DNA of 7,094 bases from assembly GCA_023427575.1 (NCBI GenBank), contig JAEZAY010000005.1:1-7094 (forward strand). Reading direction: 5' to 3'. Source of the stretch: Bacteroidota bacterium (lineage in GTDB: Bacteria > Bacteroidota > Bacteroidia > Chitinophagales > Chitinophagaceae). Every line of letters starts with the position of its first letter. Within the stretch, counting starts at the first letter, position 1. The notes under the pieces are model-generated. The model saw nothing but the letters and a program-made list of their open reading frames with translations, had not been told where the DNA came from and did no database searches. The translations under genes were made by a program, and so were the position numbers. This document shows, piece after piece, positions 1-5,806 of the stretch.

Positions 1-47
1 CGGGGCTCATAAGTTTGTTTAAAAGGTGTATCTGGAGCTGCCTTCAT
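1..47 (-). CDS. possible 5' end of a gene running off the left edge (unrecognised product)
   Basis: On the minus strand an ATG at 47-45 opens a frame that stays open to the window edge and reads MKAAPDTPFKQTYEP. An AGGTG Shine-Dalgarno-like stretch lies five bases upstream of it. A second in-frame ATG at 77-75 would add ten residues (MLFEKWNRCG), but a TGA codon lies directly before it, so the gene cannot start further upstream. A TAACTTTC sequence (minus strand, 95-88) is one mismatch from the Bacteroidetes -7 box TAnnTTTG. It would place a transcription start near 81, which favours the ATG at 47. The hydrophilic composition looks protein-like, but only 15 to 25 codons are visible and I recognise no family. 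The gene would have the same direction as purC and lie beyond purC's terminator, so it is probably a separate transcription unit. Chance occurrence of a frame this short is quite possible. Confidence 0.3.
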   Translation of the reverse strand, partial: MKAAPDTPFKQTYEP

Positions 48-177
48 GCCACACCTGTTCCATTTTTCAAACAGCATTCAGCAAAAAGAAAGTTACAGAA
101 ATATTATTGATCTCCGATTGATGTTCAATCTAAATCCGAATCGCTGGATTTTATTTCAATTCATTGCTTCAGATGCC

Positions 178-206
178 GGTGCCGGAACCTGAAAAAAACC
201 GGCACC
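178..206. repeat. inverted repeat (8-bp GC-rich hairpin)
   Basis: GGTGCCGG (178-185) and CCGGCACC (199-206) are perfect reverse complements around a 13-nt loop that ends in seven A residues. Read on the minus strand the loop carries the T-run, so this is not a canonical terminator by itself. It sits 12 bases from the terminator at 219-248 and may act as a back-up pause or RNA 3'-end stabiliser for purC transcripts. That role is inference. Confidence 0.5.
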
Positions 207-215
207 CGTTTATTG

Positions 216-248
216 AAAAACCCGGAACAGGTCCGGGTTCATTTTTTT
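216..248. terminator. bidirectional intrinsic terminator downstream of purC
   Basis: AACCCGGA (219-226) pairs perfectly with TCCGGGTT (232-239) around the 5-nt loop ACAGG. On the plus strand the stem is followed, after CA, by seven T (242-248). On the minus strand the stem runs into TTTTT (220-216). The structure can therefore end transcription from either side. It lies about 60 bases past the purC stop and most likely ends the purC transcript. The stronger plus-strand T-tract could also stop antisense reading into purC from the left. Confidence 0.75.
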
Positions 249-301
249 AAATCAGAGACGGGAGATTTATAAATTGATCGAAACCATTGACAGGGCGCTG
301 A

Positions 302-1243
302 TCACATCAGGATTTCGATTGATTTTTTACAGCGTTCAAAGATCTCATCGTCGCTTAGGAGTTCGGGTTTGAAACGTTCACCAATTACTTTTTCATACAG
401 TTCAATGTATCGCAGGCTGATGGTCTCAATCCATTCTTTCGACATGGCAGGAACTTTTTGCCCCGGCTTACCCATAAAATCATTTTCTATCAGCCATTCC
501 CGAACAAATTCCTTGCTTAGCTGTTTTTGTTTTTCGCCTTTCGCCTGTCTTTCATCAAATCCATCCATATAGAAGTACCGCGATGAATCGGGGGTATGAA
601 TTTCGTCCATCAGGTAAACTTCAGATCCATAACAGCCGAATTCATACTTGGTATCCACCAGAATGAGCCCGCGTTTGGCCGCGATCTGTTTACCTCTTTC
701 AAACAACTGGTATGAATATTTTTCGATGGTATCCCAGATTTCGGGGCTTACGATTTTCTGCGCCAGGATCTCTTCCTTGGAAATGTCTTCATCATGCCCT
801 TTTTCTGCTTTTGTAGAAGGGGTGATAATAGGACGGTAAAAGAAATCATTTTCTTTCATGCCTTCCGGTAGTGCAATTCCGCAAAGTTCTTTTTTTCCCG
901 ACTGATAGGTACGCCATGCATGGCCGGTCAGGTTTCCTCTCACCACCATTTCAATCCGGATCGGTTCACATTTATAACCAACCGAAGCAACCGGTGCCGG
1001 AACATCGGCAAGCCAGTTGGGGCAGATATCTTTGGTGGCTTTCAGCATGTAAGCAGCAATTTGATTTAAAACCTGTCCTTTAAATGGAATGGGTTCAGGA
1101 AGAATAACATCAAACGCAGAGATCCGGTCCGAAGCAACCATGATTAGCCAGTTGTCTGCAATTGTATATACATCGCGCACTTTACCCTGATAAAAACGCG
1201 TCTGATTTGGAAAACGGAATTCTTTCATACCCCGAATATACAT
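302..1243 (-). CDS. purC: phosphoribosylaminoimidazole-succinocarboxamide synthase (SAICAR synthetase)
   Basis: This cytosolic enzyme joins CAIR and L-aspartate using ATP to give SAICAR, a step of de novo purine synthesis. Visible family motifs, numbered from the 313-residue reading, are GKVRDVY (20-26, phosphate-binding start of the N-lobe), SDRISAFD (38-45), [10 protein letters not shown] (101-110, signature 1 region with His where many members have Ser), [12 protein letters not shown] (143-154), LVDTKYEFG (195-203, signature 2) and [12 protein letters not shown] (213-224, substrate binding). The length of about 310 fits the long form, like yeast Ade1 (306 residues), not the roughly 237-residue E. 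coli type. The ATG at 1243 gives the longest frame, but the internal ATG at 1228 (MKEFRFPNQ) is preceded by GGGG and begins where homologues usually begin. A TAAAGTTG box at 1252-1245 (minus strand), one mismatch from TAnnTTTG, would also put the transcript start just past 1243, so 1228 is the likelier start. The gene stands alone, divergent from the receptor gene, with no other pur gene in the window. Confidence 0.96.
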   Translation of the reverse strand: MYIRGMKEFRFPNQTRFYQGKVRDVYTIADNWLIMVASDRISAFDVILPEPIPFKGQVLNQIAAYMLKATKDICPNWLADVPAPVASVGYKCEPIRIEMVVRGNLTGHAWRTYQSGKKELCGIALPEGMKENDFFYRPIITPSTKAEKGHDEDISKEEILAQKIVSPEIWDTIEKYSYQLFERGKQIAAKRGLILVDTKYEFGCYGSEVYLMDEIHTPDSSRYFYMDGFDERQAKGEKQKQLSKEFVREWLIENDFMGKPGQKVPAMSKEWIETISLRYIELYEKVIGERFKPELLSDDEIFERCKKSIEILM

Positions 1244-1370
1244 TCAACTTTAAAATGAAAATCAAGCCAGAAAGATTCTCTAAAAATGAAGTTTAATCAG
1301 TTTAATATCCGGATTATTAACACTACATTAGAATAACAGTTTTTGCCTCGCTAACGATAAAACTTCCCAT

Positions 1371-4265
1371 ATGCAAAAGTCTTCGCGGTTTAATCTGTTT
1401 TTTGGTTTTTTCCTTAGTTTATCTCTTTTTTCGTATGCACAAAATGTAGTAATTACCGGTAACGTTCGAAACAGGGACAATAATGAATTTTTGCCCGCGG
1501 TTTCCGTTACCCTAAAAGGTTCCAGTTCCGGTTCATTCACCGATGAACGGGGAAATTTCAGAATAGTGACGGCACTGGCACCTCCCTTTACACTCATTGT
1601 ATCATCCATTGGATATGAAACGCAGGAGATCCCGGTTTCAGATCCCGGATCAACACTAAACATCAGTCTTGTTCCCGCATCCACACTCGGATTAGAAGTT
1701 GTGGTATCGGCAAGCCGGGTTCCGGAACGGATTCTGGAATCACCGGTTTCAATTGAAAGAATGGGAGCCCCCCAGGTTCGTGCTTCTGCAGCGCCCAGCT
1801 TTTACCAGGGCATTGCCAATTTTAAAGGGGTAGATATGACCACTTCCAGTATTACATTTAATACGATCAGCACCCGCGGTTTTAATGGAAGTGGTAACCT
1901 TCGTTTTAATCAGCTGGTAGATGGGATGGATAACCAGGCACCGGCATTGAACTTTGCGGTAGGTATAATCGTTGGTCCTACAGAACTGGATATCGACAAT
2001 ATTGAGCTGTTGCAGGGCGCTTCTTCAGCATTATATGGCCCCGGGGGCATGAATGGTACGCTGCTTATGACCAGTAAAAATCCCTTTAAATACCAGGGTT
2101 TAAGCGTTCAGGTGAAACAGGGCGTAATGCATGTAGACGAAAGCCAGCGGGGCATCTCCCCATATTACGACTGGTCGCTTCGGTATGGAAAAAAGATCGG
2201 TGAAAAATTCGCCTTTAAAATCGGCGGCCAGTTTATCAGTGCGAAAGACTGGCAGGCAAGTGATACCCGGAATCTTGCCCGGAACAATGTGTTTAGCGCT
2301 GTTAAGCCCGGAACGAGGCAAACAGATCATAATTATGATGGCATTAACGTGTACGGTGATGAAGCCAGCGCCAGTATGAACAGTTTTGCTCAGGTAGCCG
2401 TGGCCCAAAATCTTCCACTGATTCGTGCAGGAATCGGCCAGGTGCTGGGTGCTCCTCCAAGCGATGCACAATTAAATGCGATCCTTACCAATCCGGGATT
2501 ATATATTCCAAATATTCCACAAACGCAACAGTTGCTGGGTGGAATTCAACAGCTCCAACCTTTTTATCTTGGCCTGCAAAATCAGGTTTTTGGAACCAAT
2601 GATCTGGTAAGCCGTACCGGTTATGCCGAACGCGATATGGTGGATTATGATGCTTTCAGTTTAAAGCTTAATGTCGGCGCCTATTACAAGATCACCGATG
2701 ATATTGAAGCATCGCTGCTGGGCTACTGGGGAACGGGAACAACGGTTTATACGGGTGCCGACCGGTACTCGCTGAAAAACTTCAAACTGGGCCAGTACAG
2801 GGCTGAAGTTAGAGGAAAAACCTGGTATCTGCGGGCCTATACAACGCAGGAAAATTCGGGTGATTCGTACACGGCAACAACAGCGGCCGTGGCGGTGAAC
2901 AGTTCCTGGAAAAGCAACCAGAACTGGTTTGCACAGTATACCGGAAATTTCAGCGGTGCGAAGCTGATGGGCGCTTCTGATGAGCAGGCTCATGCGGCTG
3001 ACAGAGCTGCGGCCGAAACGGGCCGGCTTTTACCGGGAACAGATGGTTTTAAGCAGGCTTTTAATACGGCGATCACAACCGATATTAAAGATGGCGGTGC
3101 GCGCTTCGCCGATAAATCAAGTTTATACCATTACGAAGGCCAGCTGAACCTCAGCGAATATACGAAGGTGGTAGATGTACTGGTGGGCGGTAACTACCGA
3201 ACCTATCGCCTCAATTCGCAGGGAACCATATTTGTAGATACGTCCGGTCCGATCAATATCAACGAATACGGGGCTTTTATCCAACTGCAGAAGCCCTTCT
3301 TTAATGATGTGCTGAAGCTGACCGCTTCCGGCCGCTACGATAAAAGCATGAATTTTAAAGGCAGGTTCACACCCCGGGTTACTGCTTCCATTCGGGTGGC
3401 CCCGGATAATAACTTGCGCTTATCATTTCAAACAGCCTATCGCTTTCCTTCCACTCAGGATCAGTACATCAATCTGAACACTCCGGGCAGCCGCCTGATT
3501 GGTGGTCTGGCTTCTTTCCAAACCTTTTTCAATTTTACCAATAACCCGGTTTATACGGCTGAAAGCATTGGCGCCTTCCGGGCATCTATTGCTGCCGGAA
3601 ATCCAAATCCCGCGCTCTTAAAACAGGCTGAATTCAGAACTCTTAAGCCGGAATCAGTAAACAGTTATGAGTTCGGTTACCGGGGACTGTTATCAAAAAG
3701 GTTACTGGCTGATGCATATGTGTATTATAGCGAGTACAAAGATTTTATTGGCCGGGTGGCAGTGGGCCGCGCAGTTGCGGGCGGAAATATTGCCAATCCC
3801 CTTGCCAGTGAGAACTATTCTTATCCGGTCAATACCGACAATTCTGTGAAAGCGATCGGATGGGGTGTGAGCCTTGACTATCAGCTTGGCATGGGCTTTA
3901 ACGCGCGGGTTAATATTTCCGGCGATCAGTTGAACAATGTGCCCGATGATCTGGTAACCTTTTTCAACACGCCAAAGCTTCGCTATAATCTGGGTTTGGG
4001 CAATGAATCGATCGCAAAATCAAACTGGGGTTTTAACCTGCTCTGGAGATGGCAGGACGAAGTTGAATGGCAGGGTACATTTGGTACGGGCTTAATAGAT
4101 GCTTACAGCACTTTTGATGCACAGGTAAGCTACCGGATTCCAAAAATTAAGAGCATGGTTAAAATTGGAGGATCCAATATCCTGAACAAATATTATACAA
4201 GCGCATTCGGTAACCCATTAATCGGGGGCGTGTATTATGTAAGTTTTGGATACAATGTATTCTGA
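1371..4265 (+). CDS. TonB-dependent outer-membrane receptor with carboxypeptidase-regulatory-like N-terminal domain
   Basis: A 964-residue outer-membrane active transporter, energised by TonB-ExbB-ExbD across the periplasm; its substrate cannot be read from the sequence. Residues 1-23 form a signal peptide (basic start, LFFGFFLSLSLF core, cleavage probably after SYA before Q24). Residues 27-105 form a carboxypeptidase-regulatory-like beta-sandwich (ITGNVRN, LPAVSVTLKGSSSGSFTDERGNFRI). A TonB-box-like LEVVVSASR follows at 108-116. The plug domain spans about 117-237 and includes STRGFNGSGNLRF, QLVDGMDNQAP and IELLQGASSALYGPGGMNG (211-229). The beta-barrel fills the rest and ends in the aromatic-rich strand GGVYYVSFGYNVF, whose terminal Phe suits BAM recognition. 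No SusD-like partner gene is adjacent and the family resemblance is to stand-alone Bacteroidota receptors, so I do not call it SusC. Residues about 330-412 are an unusual Q/L/P-rich insertion. No Shine-Dalgarno sequence precedes the ATG at 1371, and no clear promoter box was found in the 127-bp gap. It ends at the terminator 4284-4320. Confidence 0.94.
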   Translation: MQKSSRFNLFFGFFLSLSLFSYAQNVVITGNVRNRDNNEFLPAVSVTLKGSSSGSFTDERGNFRIVTALAPPFTLIVSSIGYETQEIPVSDPGSTLNISLVPASTLGLEVVVSASRVPERILESPVSIERMGAPQVRASAAPSFYQGIANFKGVDMTTSSITFNTISTRGFNGSGNLRFNQLVDGMDNQAPALNFAVGIIVGPTELDIDNIELLQGASSALYGPGGMNGTLLMTSKNPFKYQGLSVQVKQGVMHVDESQRGISPYYDWSLRYGKKIGEKFAFKIGGQFISAKDWQASDTRNLARNNVFSAVKPGTRQTDHNYDGINVYGDEASASMNSFAQVAVAQNLPLIRAGIGQVLGAPPSDAQLNAILTNPGLYIPNIPQTQQLLGGIQQLQPFYLGLQNQVFGTNDLVSRTGYAERDMVDYDAFSLKLNVGAYYKITDDIEASLLGYWGTGTTVYTGADRYSLKNFKLGQYRAEVRGKTWYLRAYTTQENSGDSYTATTAAVAVNSSWKSNQNWFAQYTGNFSGAKLMGASDEQAHAADRAAAETGRLLPGTDGFKQAFNTAITTDIKDGGARFADKSSLYHYEGQLNLSEYTKVVDVLVGGNYRTYRLNSQGTIFVDTSGPININEYGAFIQLQKPFFNDVLKLTASGRYDKSMNFKGRFTPRVTASIRVAPDNNLRLSFQTAYRFPSTQDQYINLNTPGSRLIGGLASFQTFFNFTNNPVYTAESIGAFRASIAAGNPNPALLKQAEFRTLKPESVNSYEFGYRGLLSKRLLADAYVYYSEYKDFIGRVAVGRAVAGGNIANPLASENYSYPVNTDNSVKAIGWGVSLDYQLGMGFNARVNISGDQLNNVPDDLVTFFNTPKLRYNLGLGNESIAKSNWGFNLLWRWQDEVEWQGTFGTGLIDAYSTFDAQVSYRIPKIKSMVKIGGSNILNKYYTSAFGNPLIGGVYYVSFGYNVF

Positions 4266-4283
4266 TAAACAGACCAGGCAGAA

Positions 4284-4320
4284 ATTAAAAAAGGGAAGTG
4301 ATGAGCATCCCTTTTTTAAT
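4284..4320. terminator. strong bidirectional terminator between the receptor gene and ychF
   Basis: ATTAAAAAAGGGA (4284-4296) and TCCCTTTTTTAAT (4308-4320) are perfect 13-base reverse complements around an 11-nt loop. The GGGA/TCCC core with flanking A and T runs gives a T-tract in both directions. It begins 19 bases after the receptor stop and lies 85 bases beyond the ychF stop, as expected for a terminator shared by two convergent genes. Confidence 0.85.
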
Positions 4321-4404
4321 ACCGTCTCTGATCTTTTAACAGAACCATTATTAAAATCAGGATTCCGTTGGTGGATATTGTTCAGCCTGGTTTATACATC
4401 GGGC

Positions 4405-5505
4405 TTATACGTTAAACCGGAAATGCATTACATCGCCGTCTTTCACAATATATTCTTTGCCTTCGATGCGAAGGCGGCCATTTTCGCGGCAGGCAGCCTC
4501 TGATCCATAAGCGATAAAATCTTCATAGGCGATCACTTCTGCTTTAATAAACCCTTTTTCAAAGTCGGTATGAATCACACTGGCGGCCTGCGGCGCTTTC
4601 CATCCTTTATGAATGGTCCATGCACGCACTTCCTGTACGCCGGCAGTGAAGTAAGTGTACAGGTCGAGCAAAGTATAAGCCGAACGGATCAGGCGGTTAA
4701 GCGCCGGTTCGGTCATTTTGTATTCTTCCATAAACAATTGCTGATCGGCGGGATCCTCCATTTCAGCAATCTGCTGTTCGATGCTGTTGTTCATGACGAT
4801 CACCTGCGCATTTTCCTCTTTAACGGAAGCAATCAGGGCTTCCGAAAACCGGTTGCCGGTATGCATGGAAGGCTCATCCACATTGGCTACATATAAAACC
4901 GGCTTTTCAGTAAGCAAGAACAGGTCGGCGATGGCATTATAATCCTCTTTCGACAGATCCAGCGAGCGAATGCTTTTACCCTGCTCCAGGTGTTTTTTGC
5001 AGCGAAGCAGTACTTCAAATTCGTTTTTGATTTTGGCATCGCCGGTGCGGGCCTGTTTCTCAACTCTTGAGATCTTTTTCTCAACACTGTCGAGATCTTT
5101 AAGCTGAAGTTCCGTATCGATGATTTCTTTATCACTAACCGGGTTGATCGCTCCTTCATCGCGGAGGATATTTTCGTCCTCAAAACATCTTACTACATGG
5201 ATAATAGCATCCACTTCGCGGATATTGGCCAGAAACTTATTTCCAAGACCTTCGCCCTTGCTGGCGCCACGCACCAGCCCGGCAATATCTACGATCTCGA
5301 TCTGGGTAGGAACGGTGCGATTCGGCTTCACCAGTTCGGCCAGTTTATTCAAACGATCGTCGGGTACATCTACCAGCCCTACATTTGGTTCGATGGTGCA
5401 GAACCGGTAATTGGAAGCCTGCGCTTTGGCGCTGTTGCTCACCGCATTGAATAAAGTAGATTTTCCTACATTCGGCAACCCGACTATTCCCGCTTTTAAA
5501 GCCAT
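4405..5505 (-). CDS. ychF: redox-regulated ribosome-associated ATPase YchF (Obg-family, OLA1 type)
   Basis: A 366-residue cytosolic P-loop NTPase of the Obg family that binds ribosomes and prefers ATP to GTP; in other bacteria it is linked to translation and stress responses. The P-loop is GLPNVGKST (9-17). The switch II/G3 motif is DIAGLVRGASKGEGLGNKFL (73-92), with Leu77 in place of the catalytic Gln of Ras-like GTPases, the hallmark of the HAS-type NTPases. The G4 position reads NVDE (208-211) instead of NKxD, which explains the ATP preference in this family. A coiled-coil helical insert occupies about 130-200, and the C-terminal TGS domain about 282-365 (DLYTYFTAGVQEVRAW, DFIAYGSEA, DGDVMHFRFNV). 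Cys36 in RFCTIEPN aligns with the cysteine reported as redox-sensitive in E. coli YchF. The length is normal for the family. The start at 5505 gives the expected MALKAGIVGL; AGGA abuts the ATG, too close for a classical ribosome site. The predicted leader is unusually structured (separate entries). It is convergent with the receptor gene. Confidence 0.97.
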   Translation of the reverse strand: MALKAGIVGLPNVGKSTLFNAVSNSAKAQASNYRFCTIEPNVGLVDVPDDRLNKLAELVKPNRTVPTQIEIVDIAGLVRGASKGEGLGNKFLANIREVDAIIHVVRCFEDENILRDEGAINPVSDKEIIDTELQLKDLDSVEKKISRVEKQARTGDAKIKNEFEVLLRCKKHLEQGKSIRSLDLSKEDYNAIADLFLLTEKPVLYVANVDEPSMHTGNRFSEALIASVKEENAQVIVMNNSIEQQIAEMEDPADQQLFMEEYKMTEPALNRLIRSAYTLLDLYTYFTAGVQEVRAWTIHKGWKAPQAASVIHTDFEKGFIKAEVIAYEDFIAYGSEAACRENGRLRIEGKEYIVKDGDVMHFRFNV

Positions 5506-5526
5506 TCCTGATTGTTTTTAGAAATT

Positions 5527-5544
5527 TATTTCTCCGGAGAAATA
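5527..5544. promoter_or_regulatory. perfect 18-bp palindrome in the ychF leader (operator-like or RNA hairpin)
   Basis: TATTTCTCCGGAGAAATA is a perfect palindrome ending 21 bases before the ychF ATG. As DNA it resembles a site for a dimeric repressor lying downstream of the predicted transcription start. As RNA it would form a seven-pair stem capped by CCGG just before the ribosome-binding region. No binding protein is encoded in the window, and which of the two forms matters, if either, cannot be decided from the sequence. Confidence 0.5.
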
Positions 5545-5545
5545 T

Positions 5546-5571
5546 AAAAAAATTAGCCGCCCTTAAGCGGC
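5546..5571 (-). terminator. terminator-like hairpin with T-tract inside the predicted ychF leader
   Basis: On the minus strand GCCGC (5571-5567) pairs with GCGGC (5560-5556) around TTAAGG. After three bases (TAA) come seven T (5552-5546). The shape is that of a short intrinsic terminator read in the ychF direction, but no complete minus-strand gene lies upstream of it. It falls about 11 bases after the predicted ychF transcription start, so it may be an early attenuator or the 3' end of a very short transcript. The five-pair stem and the three-base spacer make it weak as a terminator. Confidence 0.45.
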
Positions 5572-5588
5572 CTGTTATTTTTCGGGTG

Positions 5589-5596
5589 CAAAGATA
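5589..5596 (-). promoter_or_regulatory. Bacteroidetes-type -7 promoter box for ychF
   Basis: The minus strand reads TATCTTTG, an exact match to the TAnnTTTG -7 consensus used by the Bacteroidetes primary sigma factor. Transcription would start near 5582, giving ychF a leader of about 77 nt. A clear TTTG -33 element at 19-21 bases upstream was not found, which is common for weak or unusual promoters in the phylum. Confidence 0.6.
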
Positions 5597-5745
5597 GGCG
5601 CGATTTTCAGGATTTCGGTTTAGATTTTCAATTAATCCGGAATCTTTAAGGAAGGCCCCGGTTCAAACGGGGATTAGCCTTTAAAGACTAAGGATGATTT
5701 TGACAAATTTCAGGGCTGCGATTCGGGATTTTCCGCAATGAATAA
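5597..5745. other. central part of the ychF / spmAB-like divergent intergenic region
   Basis: This is the AT-rich core of the 301-base gap between the two divergent starts (5506-5806). No coding frame, tRNA or direct repeat was recognised. Its one prominent feature is the foldable element at 5644-5686, listed separately. Confidence 0.5.
5644..5686. repeat. 43-nt foldable inverted repeat in the divergent gap
   Basis: The inner stem is CCCCG (5656-5660) with CGGGG (5668-5672) around the 7-nt loop GTTCAAA. The outer stem is CTTTAAGG (5644-5651) with the stretch CTTTAAAG (5679-5686), eight pairs including one G-U wobble. The two stems are separated by an internal loop. The inner hairpin superficially resembles a tRNA T-arm but lacks the other arms. 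It has no following T-run, so it is not an intrinsic terminator. Its role is unknown. Confidence 0.45.
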
Positions 5746-5753
5746 TACATTTA
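5746..5753 (+). promoter_or_regulatory. candidate -7 box for the SpmA-SpmB fusion gene
   Basis: TACATTTA differs from the TAnnTTTG consensus only at the last base, and TTCG lies 20 bases upstream where TTTG is expected. Transcription would start near 5760, giving a leader of about 47 nt. The match is imperfect at both elements. Confidence 0.3.
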
Positions 5754-5806
5754 CCGGATGATTATCAAAAGAATCTGAATCCTGTTCCCAATTTAAAAAT
5801 CCACCA

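Larger units (their letters stand above)
78..301. other. non-coding gap between purC and the left edge
   Basis: No credible coding frame was seen here. Besides the two GC-rich hairpins listed separately, there are two small AT-rich inverted repeats: GATTG/CAATC at 116-130 with a 5-nt loop, and AAATCC/GGATTT at 132-151 with an 8-nt loop. Both are too weak to call functional. The gap separates purC from the possible gene at the left edge. Confidence 0.5.

Noticed and set aside
3..110. Plus-strand open frame ending at a TGA at 108-110, as the tail of a gene entering from the left
   Set aside because: The translation (ending KRKLQKYY) is cysteine- and aromatic-rich and looks like the reverse of the more protein-like minus frame. 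It cannot be told apart from chance.
125..155. Similarity between AATCTAAATCC here and AATCTAAACC on the minus strand near 5620-5630, as a dispersed repeat
   Set aside because: The shared stretch is short, AT-rich and imperfect, so it is not distinguishable from chance in AT-rich intergenic DNA.
2100..2993. Minus-strand open frames of 110-123 codons inside the receptor gene
   Set aside because: They lie opposite a well-conserved receptor frame, have no family-like sequence and no visible promoter. Long antisense frames are expected in codon-biased genes.
1371..4265. Receptor as the SusC half of a polysaccharide-utilisation locus
   Set aside because: No SusD-like lipoprotein, glycoside hydrolase or sigma/anti-sigma pair is present next to it, and the C-terminal half resembles stand-alone receptors.
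4246..4503. 85-codon plus-strand open frame overlapping the end of the receptor gene
   Set aside because: It overlaps the receptor's last codons, runs through the strong terminator at 4284-4320 and then lies antisense to the conserved end of ychF. Its translation resembles no family I know, so it is probably a chance frame.
5652..5680. tRNA T-arm-like sequence with GGTTCAAA
   Set aside because: The stem register is wrong for a T-arm (the loop would be GTTCAAA within CCCCG/CGGGG), and no acceptor, D or anticodon arms surround it.
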